A DNA stretch of 64,000 bases from Strongylocentrotus purpuratus (Eukaryota; Echinodermata; Echinoidea; Camarodonta; Strongylocentrotidae), in assembly GCF_000002235.5 (NCBI RefSeq), contig NW_022145611.1:11248342-11312341 (forward strand), in the 5' to 3' direction. The notes beneath the pieces are model-generated. The model saw only the letters and a program-made list of their open reading frames with translations. It was not told the DNA's origin and did no database searches. Below are positions 10,401 through 20,715 of this stretch, piece by piece (position 1 is the first letter of the stretch; every line of letters starts with the position of its first letter). The translations under genes and the position numbers were made by a program.

Positions 10401-12517
10401 TGCTTCTGTTTTGGTTTGTAAAATCACTCTTTGGCGGAGGCATCATTTTCCACTGTGCGCAGGCAAAGATCCATCTAAGTTTTTTCTTCAAATTGAGGTC
10501 CCATGCCTGATGCAACCAGAATCCAAGATTTGGTGCAGCATTTTGTAATTTGTGACAGACCTTATAGAAAAAAAAGTACATTGTATCCAGGACTGGGACA
10601 TTTGAAAGCTTGTTTGTCTAGCTTTCTGCATTCTTATTGAGATGACATCATCTTTTGAAAGAAATGAACAGCATTAAAGAATACCCTATCACTGATGATC
10701 AATTTTTATGCCTCCGTTACGAAGTAGCCGGAGGCATTATGTTTTCGGGTTGTCCGTCCGTCCGTACGTACGTCCGTACGTACGTACGTCCGTCCGTCCG
10801 TACGTCCCGTTCTCGTGATCGCGTTATCTGAAGAACCGATTGATGGATTCCTGCCAAACTTTGGTCATGTATGTATCTTGCAGAGCCGATGAACTGATTA
10901 GATTTTGGGGTCACGAGGTTAAAGGTCAAAGGTCACAGGGCTCATTATGTATGCAAAAACAGCTCGTGATCGCGTTATCTGAAGAACCGATTGATGGATT
11001 CCCGCTAAACTTAGGTCATGTATGTATCTTGCAGAGACAATGAACTGATTAAATTTTGGGGTCACGAGGTCAAAGGTCAAAGGTCACAGGGCTCATTATG
11101 TATGCTGAAACAGCTCGTGATCGCGTTATCTCAAGAACCGATTGATGGATTCCTGCCAAACTTAGGTCATGTATGTTATTTGCAGAGCCGATGAACTGAT
11201 TAAATTTTGGGTCATGAGGTCTAGGTCAAAGGTCATGCGGCTCATTATGCATGCAAAAATAGCTTGTGATCGCATTATCATTAGAACAGATTGTTGGATT
11301 CCTCCCAAACTTAGATCATGTATGTATCTTGCAGAGCCAATGAACTGAGTAGATTCTTGGGTCATGAGGTCAAAGGTCATGGGCTCATTATGTATGCAAA
11401 AATAGCTTGTGAACGCATTCTCATTAGAACTGACAGATGGATTACTATTTAACTCGGAACATCTTGCAGAGCCAATGAACTGAGTAGATGTTAGGGTCAT
11501 GTGGTCAAAGATCAAAGAGTCATATATGTATATGAGAAATTGCTTGTAATCACGATATTCTGAGAACCTGTTAATGGATTACAATTGAACTTGAATTTGA
11601 ACAATTTCTTCTGTTTTGGTTTGTAAAATTGCTCTATGACGGAGGCATCATTTCGACTGCGCGCAGTCGAAGTTCCATCTAGTTTTCAATTTTTCCATTT
11701 TCAGGATTTCAGGATACAAATAACCTTGTACACCTTGTTTGGGATCTTTTTTATTTTGCAGGGGGTGGAGGTGGACCTCAGTGAATATGAAGCAGGATTT
11801 GATGCCAAAGGTTTGTATCCTTGTTCACCCTATTCTTTAAAAATGTGGAGATCATGTTACAGCTGGGAGCACTGAATAACATCTTTTAATTTAAAGCCAG
11901 TCTGTACTAGTGTACAGGAGGGATTAGACCACCCTGCAAAGTCACTGGACAGGTGGTTATCTCAACAAATAAGCCCTCAATTAACATAAGAAAAAGAGGA
12001 TCATGGGGGACCAATGGTCACCGATAAGGCATTGTTTGTTATAGAGGGGGCTAGTAGCTAGAAGTAGTGCAGTGTGGATTTAAGAGAAAGTACCATATTT
12101 GACCATTTAATTTGTTAGGAGTCATATTTCATCAATAAAGCCCAGGAATTTGATTTAACTAACCCAAATTGTTACATTCTCATGATCCTTTTGAATAAAC
12201 ACAATGAAAATTTATACTTTATCTCTATGAATTTGCTACTAAACCCATGTATACTAATAGGCATTAGGTTTGTACTAGGAAATGTCTTTGCCTTGTCTGT
12301 CATAAAACTGCTTTTGATAGGAAAGAATCAACTTTAAACTGTGTAATCTCTTAAATTTGCAGATCCAGTATTGAACGATGCGGGGAGGATTTTACGGCTA
12401 CTTCACATCAACGAGTTACGAGACCTTCAAACCAAGATCAATGAAACTATAGTTGCAGTCCAGACACTGACCGCCAATCCAAAGACTGATCAACGACTCG
12501 GGAAAGTGGGACGGTAA
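4398..12517 (+). CDS. RTRAF: RTRAF (C14orf166/CGI-99/hCLE) orthologue, complete 7-exon gene
   Basis: The coding exons are 4398-4455, 7466-7590, 8363-8462, 8898-8978, 9829-9980, 11762-11810 and 12363-12517. They join to 720 nt, 239 residues plus TAA, with every phase consistent and GT-AG at all six introns. The human protein is about 244 residues. Recognition rests on the start MFKRKLQALN, the block VEWLEDQKIRFYKIEDRADL (residues ~30-50), CDWILGHAIRLEFG, DVSSPDVKAGLVSL and the C-terminus TKINETIVAVQ...RLGKVGR, all close to human RTRAF as remembered. The family (RLL domain) is a subunit of the tRNA-splicing ligase complex with RTCB, DDX1, FAM98 and ashwin. It also binds RNA polymerase II and cap structures and shuttles in RNA granules. 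The acidic, Pro/Ser-rich linker of exon 4 and the end of exon 5 are the least conserved parts. No break was seen, so the gene looks functional. Confidence 0.95.
4769..5368. mobile_element. 600-bp TIR element in RTRAF intron 1
   Basis: The ends are AGGGCGCTTTAGCAACAAGA and the complement of TCTCGTTGCTAAAGTGCCCT. The inverted match runs about 40 bp into CACAGGAGACGG. The flanking trinucleotide AGT is duplicated (4766-4768 and 5369-5371). A 3-bp target and internal length of ~0.5 kb would fit a non-autonomous PIF/Harbinger element, but no transposase piece is present. Confidence 0.75.
5400..6265. other. RTRAF intron 1 spacer
   Basis: Intronic sequence with C and G runs near 5420-5750 and dinucleotide tracts. 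No coding signal or mobile-element end was recognised. Confidence 0.4.
6270..6571 (-). mobile_element. tRNA-derived SINE, copy 1 (RTRAF intron 1)
   Basis: On the minus strand the tRNA-like head starts at 6571. It has an A box TGGTCGAGTGG (complement of 6551-6561) and a B box GGTTCGAGTCCC (complement of 6506-6517). The body follows, then a 3' tail with GGCGCCATATAAGCAC and a run of ATT triplets at 6270-6292. Two related copies lie at 9320-9646 and 32157-32420. Confidence 0.88.
6600..7460. other. Purine-rich intronic stretch
   Basis: The rest of RTRAF intron 1 is A/G-rich (GAAGAAA-type) on the + strand. The long minus-strand frame here (6854-7285) follows from this composition and resembles no protein. 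Confidence 0.5.
7466..7590 (+). CDS. RTRAF: RTRAF exon 2
   Basis: Residues 20-61, including the most conserved block WLEDQKIRFYKIEDR. The acceptor is GACAG at 7461-7465 and the donor is GTAAGG at 7591. Confidence 0.95.
8363..8462 (+). CDS. RTRAF: RTRAF exon 3
   Basis: Residues 62-94 plus one base, starting YIQDLQCPLDGSDR and ending RLEFGEK. The acceptor is CTCTTCAG and the donor is GTAACA. Confidence 0.95.
8898..8978 (+). CDS. RTRAF: RTRAF exon 4
   Basis: Residues 95-121 plus one base. This is a poorly conserved linker rich in Pro, Ala and Ser, ending DPFASID. The acceptor is TCTTATAG and the donor is G|GTGAGG. Phase on both sides supports it. Confidence 0.9.
9320..9646 (-). mobile_element. 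tRNA-derived SINE, copy 2 (RTRAF intron 4)
   Basis: Same layout as the copy at 6270-6571 but more diverged. The A-box complement CCACTCGACTA is at 9627-9637, the shared GTAGATTAATGCCTTGCCAAA block lies near 9541-9562, and the AAGCGCTTTACAGATATAATT tail part lies near 9359. The head end is at ~9646. Confidence 0.8.
9829..9980 (+). CDS. RTRAF: RTRAF exon 5
   Basis: Residues 122-172. VSSPDVKAGLVSLCSLLNI and KDRLSEDAQ align with the human NNPDFKAG...QERLTQDA region. The acceptor is CCCTGCAG and the donor is GTAGAG at 9981. Confidence 0.93.
10165..10484. mobile_element. Truncated GGAGGCAT element (RTRAF intron 5)
   Basis: Carries one and a half of the internal units found in the larger copy at 10711-11690 (CTCATTATGTATGCAAAAA, CTTGCAGAGCCAATGAACTG, GGTCAAAG) and the same end, GGCGGAGGCATCATTT...GCGCAG...CCATCTA. 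The left end is missing. No protein was seen; the class is unknown. Confidence 0.7.
10711..11690. mobile_element. GGAGGCAT element with six internal ~150-bp units
   Basis: Starts TGCCTCCGTTACGAAGTAGC followed by GGAGGCATTATGTTTTCGGG and a (CCGT/ACGT)n tract, and ends GACGGAGGCATCATTTC...CCATCTAG. Between them are six direct units beginning CTCGTGATCGCGTTATC or variants at about 10812, 10963, 11114, 11263, 11406 and 11543 (spacing 151, 151, 149, 143, 137). Left units are more alike than right ones. Each includes AGGTCAAAGGTCA. No coding capacity was seen. Confidence 0.8.
11762..11810 (+). CDS. RTRAF: RTRAF exon 6 (49 nt)
   Basis: A short exon encoding GVEVDLSEYEAGFDAK plus one base, preceded by TTTTGCAG and followed by GTTTGT. 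It aligns with human LDKHILGFDTGD and is needed to keep frame into exon 7. Confidence 0.88.
12363..12517 (+). CDS. RTRAF: RTRAF exon 7 (stop codon)
   Basis: Residues 189-239 and TAA. It holds the highly conserved C-terminus: LRLLHINELRDLQTKINE, then IVAVQ, then RLGKVGR at the end. The acceptor is TTTGCAG. Confidence 0.96.
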
Positions 12518-13442
12518 CGTCCTCTCGGGCTCACAAAATTATTTAATTCACAGTGACTTATAGGAACAACAATGTGGAAAGCACACTCTGTATGGCTACT
12601 GGATCAATCAGTTTCAGTCTCCTGCGGTATTTTATTATTTCTGAAGTTCTTGTAAATTCAAGGTTTTTCTTATATACAGACAATTTTCTTCTTAAAAAGA
12701 AAAGTGGCATCATGCTATTGGCTGTTCATTTAAAGAAATGTTTAAAAGGGTAATTCCATTGAGAGTAAAGACGCTATTACTTGTTTTAAGTTTGTGGCTT
12801 AGATATTGGGTAGTAATAGTATAAAACTGGTTTCACATGTTGCTTATTCGAGGAACAGCTTATTCAGAAATTAATAGAGAATTTGAATTTGACCTCCCAA
12901 TTTAAAGATTTGTTTCGTTTTATGAAGAAAAATTACTTTGGCTGTCTTTGTCTTATCTTTGTAAAAAAAAAAAAAATTATCATTTTTTAGTTATTATTAT
13001 TATCATTATTATATATTTTGTTGGTTATTGTGATTTTCAAGTTTCTGATCTAAATCATGTTCACTTGTCTAATTCAAAAATACCATTTGTTGCTTGTAAG
13101 GTGCTGTTTGGTGCACTGAATTAGGTAGTATCCCAGAGTTACCTCTCTCCGTACAGACAGCTTATATGATTCAAATGAAGCTTAATCATCAGGATCAAAT
13201 TCTGATGTGAGATTAAGGGGCTTTTCCTCAAGAATCGACCATGGACAGGGGCATTATTCTTTGTGTGTGAAGGGATCGGTTCCTTTTTTTTTCTCGATAA
13301 TTTACCTCATTCTTCCCAGTTTTACTTTTAGAGCTGGTATTTACTGGACAACAAGAAATGTCTATATTATTTTGCGAGAGGTCAAGATTTAGAAAAGTTT
13401 GATGCAATGAAATATTTGAATGACATTCTTTACAACATAACA

Positions 13443-14039
13443 TACCGTAAATCTCTGTGTATAAAACGCAGCCCTATTTTGGGGGCCAAGAAAAAGAAGG
13501 AAAAAAATCTTCTTTTTTTTTTTGCCGACTCTGTCAGCAGCAAGCCAGGTCCGTATTAAAAAACCCACGCGGGAAGGACTTTCATTTAACTGCCAGGTGC
13601 AGTTGAAGGCGCCGATTGGTGCTTGTAAACTTGTCACATTTAATAATGTTGTTTTTTAGAAGAATGTGTAAGATCATTAATGTAAATTAAAAACAGTAGA
13701 GGACCTAGGATAGAACCTTGTGGTACGCCGTGTGTAATAGAAGAAAAATTGGAGGAATTATTATTATAAACTACATATTGAGATCTATTAGAAAGATTAC
13801 TTTCAAACCAAGATGACAGACAAATTTGAGTGTTGTTCTAGTTTCAGAGTGGTGAGTCAACACACCGATTACTGAGCTGGGAGACATTGCCAGGCATAGT
13901 GCCAGGTGGAGGGGCATAAATCGTAACTTTTTTTGAAAAATTAAAAAAATTGTACCTGTGTATAAGATGCACCCCCTACCGGTACTTTAAAAAAAAATCG
14001 GCAGCAAAAAGTGTGTCTTATACACAGAAATTTACGGTA
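13443..14039. mobile_element. TA-flanked CCGTAA element carrying a LINE RT fragment
   Basis: The ends are TACCGTAAATCTCTGTGTAT and the complement of ATACACAGAAATTTACGGTA. TA at 13443-13444 and 14038-14039 is either the target duplication or part of the repeat. Inside, on the minus strand, bases ~13835-13665 encode part of a non-LTR reverse transcriptase (CLSSWFESNLSNRSQYVVY ... GVPQGSILGPLLFLIY). The same module lies in the elements at 21065-24759 and 25512-26029. Element length is 597 bp. Confidence 0.75.
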
Positions 14040-14409
14040 GACATTTTTTACAGTTCATTAAAGTTGCTTGCAATTTGGGAAAAACACGTACCATGACAAC
14101 AGCTGTCTTTAACATTTTGCAAAAGTTTGATATGAGGAAAGAATTTGACTCTTAGTTCCACCACAAGCCCATTTCTTGAGGTGTTAAGAAGACATTGGAC
14201 AAGCTATGAAACTTTAGCCCTTCTATACAAAACGGGTAGTATGTACCGGTATTGTATTATGGAGTCTAGAGTAACTGAAAGACAAAAAAAAAAAAAAAAA
14301 CGGTAGTGATTATCACACCCAAGTTCTCCATATTTGGAACAATGGATTTCATTGAGAGCAAGAAAGTACAACAATGTTTAACTGATAGAAGAGAAAATCC
14401 TTCCACATT

Positions 14410-14830
14410 TCAAGATAAAGTTGAGTTCTGGTCATGTGATTGCGTTCTGAAAGAAACAGGGGTGCCAGTTTTAAGGTAAAAGTCTGAATTCAGTCCCAAG
14501 TTTTTTTCAGGCCATTTTTTTTGTTTACAAAATAGCTCATTCAAGGTGATTTTCAGGCCCTCTGATCAATTCTAATCGGCATCCCTGAAGAAACTGTCTT
14601 GAAGTAATTGGGAAAGGTAGAAGGTAAGTATTAGTGCATACCGTGAGGTTTTGGAATCATCAAAATTAGAAATTGACTGAATCTGTTAAAAATCAAATGC
14701 ACTATACACAAAAATGTGTGTATGGACTACACAAACATGTCGCATGAATGTGTGGTAAACTACCAGATAATTTTGTTTAGTCTTTTGAATAATTTGTGTA
14801 TTTTATTTCACTTACCAGTAAGTGTTTTAA
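14410..14830. mobile_element. TTAA-family element, copy 2 (diverged)
   Basis: The interior AGATAAAGTTGAGTTCTGGTC...GATTGCGTTCTGAAAGAAAC matches the copies at 2847, 26496 and 33986. The left target is decayed to TCAA, and TTAA is present at 14827-14830. It is interrupted by a 131-bp CAGGG element at 14457-14587. Confidence 0.65.
14457..14587. mobile_element. 131-bp CAGGG-ended MITE (hAT-like) nested in the TTAA copy
   Basis: The ends are CAGGGGTGCC and GGCATCCCTG. The direct repeat AAGAAA flanks both sides (14451-14456 and 14588-14593). The uninterrupted sequence at 26496-26871 continues straight across this point. The CAGGG terminus fits hAT, although the visible duplication is 6 bp and not the usual 8. 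Confidence 0.72.
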
Positions 14831-14839
14831 ATTTTATAC

Positions 14840-16080
14840 AAGCAAGCAAGCTGTGTAATGATGGATAAGATTTTCATCGCCAACCGAATCTCCTTCGTAA
14901 ATGACTTCTTTTGACTGATGAGTTATAGCTTTGTTTATCTTTTAAGTAATGATCAAATGGCTGATCGTCTATTGCCACCAGTATTTTGGGTACGTGGGAA
15001 ATATATACCGGTATATATAATTCACCATTTGTGCATACATGTATATACTAGTATTAGGGAGATGTGAGTTGTTCTTTTAGTCAGCTCTCTGTTTTTGTTT
15101 ACAAAGTGACTCTGATGGAAATTCTGATCAAGTCTTGTCTTTCAGATTGCAGCAGTGAAGGTCGTCCCTAGACGCACGTAATCATGTCTCATCAGTACAA
15201 TTGTGTAAAATCTGAAATATATATGTATGTACACCAATACATACAGGGTTTTCTTTGAGTTTGATTTCGGACATGTACTTACACTCCCAGCCTAATCAAA
15301 CATATATATGGCATTTCGTTATAATCTACTGCTAATCAGTATTGAAAGAAAAACACTTACATAGTATATTTGCTTATTTGCATCAATATACAATAGATTA
15401 CTATATTAAACATTTCCTGTCACAAAACTTGTCATCAGTGACAAATGACAGTTTTTGTTATAAGCTTGTGAAATCCTTACTTCTGATTGGTTATCAGCAG
15501 ATTTGTCACTGATTTTTGTCGTTGAAAAAAGGCTATGTTAAAGCGGGTCCCTGGCTGGGCCCTGCAATGAAAGATTTTGAAACGGACACATTGCTTCAGC
15601 TTTTACAGTGAGTACATTTGATGGGTATTGTTAGAGTCGATTGTATTTCCTACTTAAATATGACTTTCATTTAATATGTGCTCTACAATACATGTAGTGT
15701 AGTGCAGGGGTTCTCAAACCCTTTGTGAGCCGCCCACGGCACATGTCAGTGGAAAAAGTGGCACCGCTTTCCAGTAATAAGCTACTTAAAACTTTGCATA
15801 CATTTATGGAGTGATTGCAAGACAAAGGCAGATTTATGCAAATCTTCAGACAATCTACTCCTTAAATTTCAAGTCACTTATAAGACATTTTAAAGTTTTA
15901 ACTGAAGAAAATGAGGCTTGTTTTAGTTCTATATCTGATCTACAGGGAAAATAGTGGTCCTGGGTAGTCGGGATTTACATGTCGTACGGTCCAAATGAGG
16001 AACGGGGTTTGGATTTGGGGAGACCCTGGAGTAGTGTTTACATCTAGCTATGTAAAGCATTACTTAATATAATTTTATTA
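14840..16080. other. AT-rich intergenic sequence, no gene seen
   Basis: Contains no long open frame, no recognised repeat end and no clear splice-bounded coding similarity. Confidence 0.4.
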
Positions 16081-16083
16081 TCC

Positions 16084-16702
16084 TTTGTTATGTTGACATT
16101 GATTTTTAAATATCACAGATAATAACAAAATCAAACCCATTTTGGTAGGGATTGTGAGGCTTTTAAAGAATGGTGTGTGTTTGGGGGGGGGGGGATGGTT
16201 AGGGAGGTCACATGCCTTCCCCAGCCTCTTCCCTGATGAAACCCTCCTATGATAAAACAATATTGTTTCAAATTTAAAAGGTTGTTCCTTTTGCACATAT
16301 TTTGAAATACCCTCAGAATTCCTCAAGCTACTTAACATGTGTGTTTTATTTGTTTGTTAACTTTTGTTTATCAGTATCACATGTGGTCTTTTTGTTATGT
16401 TACTTGCAATATTGATTCTTAAATTTCACAGATAATACAAGTTAAACCCATTTTTGAGGTTTTTAGAGAATGGTGTGTGTTTAGGGGGAGAGGGGTCAAG
16501 TACCACCCCTCCCCCCCCCCCAGGATTCCTGTTGTATCGCTCCTATGATAAAACAACTTTGTTTCAAATTGAAAGATGTTTCCTTTTGCGCATATTTTGA
16601 ACCACCCTCAGTATTCCTCAAGCTACTCCTGTTTTATTTGTTTGCTTGTTTGTTTGTTTGTTTACTTATGTTTATCAGTATGACATGTGGTCTTTTTGTT
16701 GA
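16084..16702. repeat. Two-copy direct duplication of ~310 bp
   Basis: Unit 1 (about 16084-16397) and unit 2 (about 16398-16702) share GACATTGATTTTTAAAT/CAATATTGATTCTTAAAT, TTTAGAGAATGGTGTGTGTTT, CTCCTATGATAAAACAA, CCTCAAGCTACT and TATCAGTATxACATGTGGTC. The variable G or C homopolymer tract lies at the same place in each. Divergence of roughly 15% by eye suggests an old tandem duplication. Confidence 0.85.
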
Positions 16703-16984
16703 TATTTAGTGCCACATATCTTTTGGAATGTTACAAATCTATAATGAATGGAATTCCCAGAGTTGGTTGTAAATCATGACAAGCTTCTGTACTATAAAAA
16801 TGACAAATTGAAATGTACTGCCTAAAGTGAGCCAATATTTTGTCTTTATTTTATTATTTTTACACTTGAAATTATTTATTACTGATATTACTTTTGTTAT
16901 GTACAGAAATATTTCATTTTTCTTGATTCTTTGTGAATTTTCTTTTTTGCCAATAAAATATTTGGAAAAATGAAAACATGCATT

Positions 16985-18070
16985 TTGTCACTGTTCTGAA
17001 TTTTATAATTTGAACATATATATGTATATTTATGTGCTACTTAAGAAGTCCACAATTTTGCAATATTATTGTAGACCACAATTCACATATCAAATAACAT
17101 ATACAATACCTCATTTTGCTGGGGTACACATGAAAATCCAGATCCAGCAGATCATCTACTTCAATTTTGTATCAATATAATTAGTGACTTATATCATGTT
17201 CCCAAAATGTTAAGTCCAATGGTTCTCTAACTCTTCCTCAGTTCAATTGACAAATATTTATTGAGTTATTGTGTACTTTTGTTGTAAAACTTAGATAGAT
17301 GTGCTCCCTTGTCATTTTTTATATGCAGCAAGACAGTTATATGTAGATTATTCATGATATGGTAATTTTTCTAGTAAAAATTGAATTCTGCATTAGATTA
17401 GGAAATTTGGGCCAACTATATAGAGTCTTTTGCCTAATATAGGTGAACCCACTTGATCATAATGGTAATCCAGAAGAACATAGTATGTATCGTCTATACA
17501 CAAGTCCATGTGGGTGTAATAGCACGGAACTGTTGTCTCTTCTATATATCTTCAGTCCCAATGTAACATTTAGATCAAGACTAATCAAACATTGGAAATA
17601 CTTCACTAGGGGGCCTAATAAAAACTTTTCAGTCCATATAGGTTTAGAATGAAAACAAGCCAAAATTCGAAGAAAAAAAATTATGACACTCACTGCATTA
17701 CCATATTTTTGTCACTATAGTTTTAAGTTAAGACAATCTCAATGATGAACTTTGAGGTGTAATTATAGCCCTAATATTGATAAGGGGGGGGGGGGGGGGT
17801 TAGTTTCCAGACTGCCTCTGCTGATATGCCAATATAAATTAAGCAAAAATAACATTTTCCTCAATATATTCCATGCCCCCCCTCCCCCTGCTAAAATCCT
17901 AGTTACGTGCCAGTATTCTAACCATACAAATGAAAATTGCTAGAAATACGACCTAAAGAAGTGGGATCTTGTGAAATTTTTATTTGTATTAGGAAATAAT
18001 TATCGTGACGACACCATACATGGATGGACGGTAGCAATAAATTAGTCTACTAATATCAGTCAATGTGCAA
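16985..18070. other. AT-rich intergenic sequence, no gene seen
   Basis: Apart from a G run at 17786-17799 and a C run near 17876-17890, nothing stands out. Short frames on either strand resemble no family. Confidence 0.4.
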
Positions 18071-18074
18071 TCCT

Positions 18075-18685
18075 ATTCTTATGTAGACCGAATTTTCCGT
18101 CTCTTTCGTTCGTTAGCCTCTTATTGGGGTAGGGTCGGCTCTCTCTTTAGAGACGGAAGCCGTTTATACACATGTCCTTGCTAACGCCACGGCCAGTTCT
18201 GGTCGTAGCGTTTTGCCCCCAAAATCCCCCAAAATGTCATTTTACCTCGAGCATGTTATATTGTAAATTAGGCCTAGGCTATAATAAATCAGTTCCACTT
18301 ACCAACTTGACTGAAATAATCAGTTTAATAGTCCCTTTTTAGGAAATTATGGGTCAAAATCGGAATCCATGTTGAAAAAGATTTTCAAAATGGATTTCGA
18401 TTTTGACCCATAATTTCCTAAAAAGGGACTATTAAACTGATTATTTCAGTCAAGTTGGTAAGTGGAACTGATTTATTATAGCCTAGGCCTAATTTACAAT
18501 ATAACATGCTCGAGGTAAAATGACATTTTGGGGGATTTTGGGGGCAAAACGCTACGACCAGAACTGGCCGTGGCGTTAGCAAGGACATGTGTATAAACGG
18601 CTTCCGTCTCTAAAGAGAGAGCCGACCCTACCCCAATAAGAGGCTAACGAACGAAAGAGACGGAAAATTCGGTCTAATTCTTATG
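18075..18685. mobile_element. 593-bp near-perfect palindrome with 9-bp target duplication (Mutator-like foldback)
   Basis: The element spans 18084-18676 with ends TAGACCGAATTTTCCGTCTC and its complement. The direct repeat ATTCTTATG is perfect on both sides (18075-18083 and 18677-18685). Arms of 295 bp (18084-18378 and 18382-18676) pair around a three-base centre AGA, with only a few mismatches seen near the centre. A 9-bp duplication with very long TIRs is characteristic of Mutator-like (MULE) non-autonomous elements. No transposase is encoded. The arm identity suggests a recent insertion or ongoing gene conversion. Confidence 0.9.
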
Positions 18686-18689
18686 TTAT

Positions 18690-20280
18690 TAAAGTTGCTG
18701 CAGTGTCGGCATTTTTGACGTTTGTGTATACCCCATGATCTCGGTAAGAACTATTCATGTATTCATAATTCAGAGATAAGAATATATGTTGTTCGTAGTA
18801 TTTGTATCTCTGTTCATTTATTTCGTACATACTAACATGATAACGAGTGCATTTATCCACAGTCTTCCTCGGGATCCGAGTGCAGTTTTCTGTGCTCGCG
18901 AAACTCCACCACTGCACTCTTTCGATGCCATGTATGTCAGCCTGCCTGGTGTGTGGGATGTGTATGGGTGGAGCGCCACTGTACTAGCGCTATGCCACTG
19001 CACTTCATGACTTGCCTTCTAATTCTCGCTGATGGAGATGGAGCGACGCTCTGATTCAAATCTTAAAAGGAAACTGTAGATTTATGCCCATCATTACAAT
19101 GGTGACCTTGAGGCTTGATTAAAAAATTTATTTCATCCTTGAATCCCAATATTAATTGCGGTGTCTGAACGATATTTTTATTTTTCCTTCGGCTTTGCCT
19201 TTGGCCTTTTTGGGATGGTTTTTCACCACTAGAAGTCTATCATCATCATTGTCAGAATCGATGAAAAAGACGTAGGGTTCTACTTCTAGATCTACATTTA
19301 TATGCAGAGTTATTTTGTTTTGCTAAACAGCTGCATGCGCGATATGCAAACGTACACGTGCTGCCTAGCTACATGTGCTAATTGAGCGCCATCGCAAGCT
19401 CCACCTCTGTTGTCTTCCGTGTGTGGGTCCGTTTGCCAATTCACAAACACACACACGCGGTCCGATTGCATATGCATGTTCAAATTCTACGTGCCGTCAC
19501 CATGGGTTTGGACCGAGCAGAGCTCGCGCCTCCCTACTTAGCTGATCCGAAAAAATGGGGGGAAGGTTATTTCAGACTGTAATGGCTTGTGATCCCTTGG
19601 GGCTAGCAAAAAAATAAGCGCATGGATATATTCCTTACAACTGGGACTACTTATCGCTTGGGACGTCATTTCTAAAAAGTGACATATCTCGGAGCTACGA
19701 TGGAAACAATGTTAAAATCGCTGTTTTGACCAAGATATATCTTTAGAATTCCGAGATGACACCCCTTTGGAAATATGGAGAAAAAAACTGCTCTTTCATA
19801 TGTATGACACCTCATTTATTGAGTATCACCTTCGGGATCACAAGCAATAAAGGTTTTAATCTCGATTTGGTAATAAAAACATTGACCCATTAAACATTTT
19901 GCATGATTGCGCAATGCAAATAGACTGCATAGGGATGCTTGCAATCTCTATGAGAAGGATTTTAGCACACAAAATTTGCTCCAAGCTATCGGGACCTAGT
20001 ATATAAAATTCCCTACATGACTCGGGCCTTCACCTAACACATACAGTACAGTATATGTACCGGTACACATCATGTGATATGTGTTACCTCATATTTTCTG
20101 ACTTTTAGCTCATTTTTGCAGACCCTGTTTCTTATCACTGGGATTTAGCACCAGCATTCAGTTTGAGGGGCAGAATCAATGTTTTATGACAATGTTTTTG
20201 TGAATTTTAAGTGATTTTTGTTATATAGTCGGTGACTGTCTGCGGCATAATGCAGCCTACAGAGTGGCACAGCAGCCATG
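18690..20280. other. Intergenic sequence, no gene seen
   Basis: A few short frames occur on both strands (for example 18681-19010 and 19382-19582), but they overlap in opposite orientation, lack family similarity and show no convincing splice context. Nothing else was recognised. Confidence 0.4.
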
Positions 20281-20715
20281 GCCAATAATAATACATATGA
20301 TTTATAAGGCGCCAAATCCACTTGACAGTCAAATGCTCAAGGCGCAGCTTGTGCAAAAGATGAAATACATACATGATACATTTATACAAAGTGCGATAGG
20401 AAAGGTACAGACATGAAAGGTAATGGTAATCAATTATAAGCTAAATTGAACAGATATTTCTTAAGATTGTTTTTTAACACCTCAGCAGAACTGCTATTAC
20501 CCATTGAGGGAGAGTATTCCATAACGAAGGCCCAGCATGAGCGAAGGTTCGCTCCCCCCACTTTGTTTTAACCCTAGGAGTAACAAGTAAGCCAGAGTTT
20601 TGAGAACGTAGCTGTCTAGAAGGAAAGTAATGCTTAATCAAGCCGATGTTATACTGCGGAGCAGAGCCATGTATACAGTGAGAGATCAGGTTATGCATGA
20701 AGCTTGTCAAGTCAG
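20281..20715 (-). pseudogene. LINE 3' end: C-terminus of a non-LTR reverse transcriptase ORF and 3' tail
   Basis: The minus strand from ~20710 encodes HGSAPQYNIGLIKHYFPSR, then LRSQNSGLLVTPRVKTK and GERTFAHAGPSLWNTLP. This is the typical end of ORF2 in CR1/L2/Jockey-type LINEs (LRSS..GLLVVPR...G.RAFSVAAPxLWNSLP). About 250 bases of 3' sequence follow and end with GGCGCCTTATAAATC and ATT triplets at ~20281. The copy is heavily 5'-truncated. Its tail resembles the end of the SINEs in this window. Confidence 0.85.

Larger units (their letters stand above)
12518..16980 (+). other. Region downstream of the RTRAF stop; 3' UTR extent unclear
   Basis: No AATAAA was found close to the RTRAF stop. The first good one, in CCAATAAAATATTTGG, is at 16952-16957. 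Either the 3' UTR is long and includes the repeats described within, or a variant signal nearer the stop is used. The CAGCAGTGAAGGTCGTCCC stretch near 15146 follows a pyrimidine tract and AG but encodes nothing recognisable. Confidence 0.25.

Noticed and set aside
15120-15180. An extra 3' exon of RTRAF at the pyrimidine-tract/CAG near 15146
   Set aside because: RTRAF already ends at its conserved C-terminus at 12517, and this stretch encodes nothing that matches the family.
18681-19582. Possible small genes in overlapping short frames
   Set aside because: Frames overlap on opposite strands, lack recognisable domains and have no convincing splice context.
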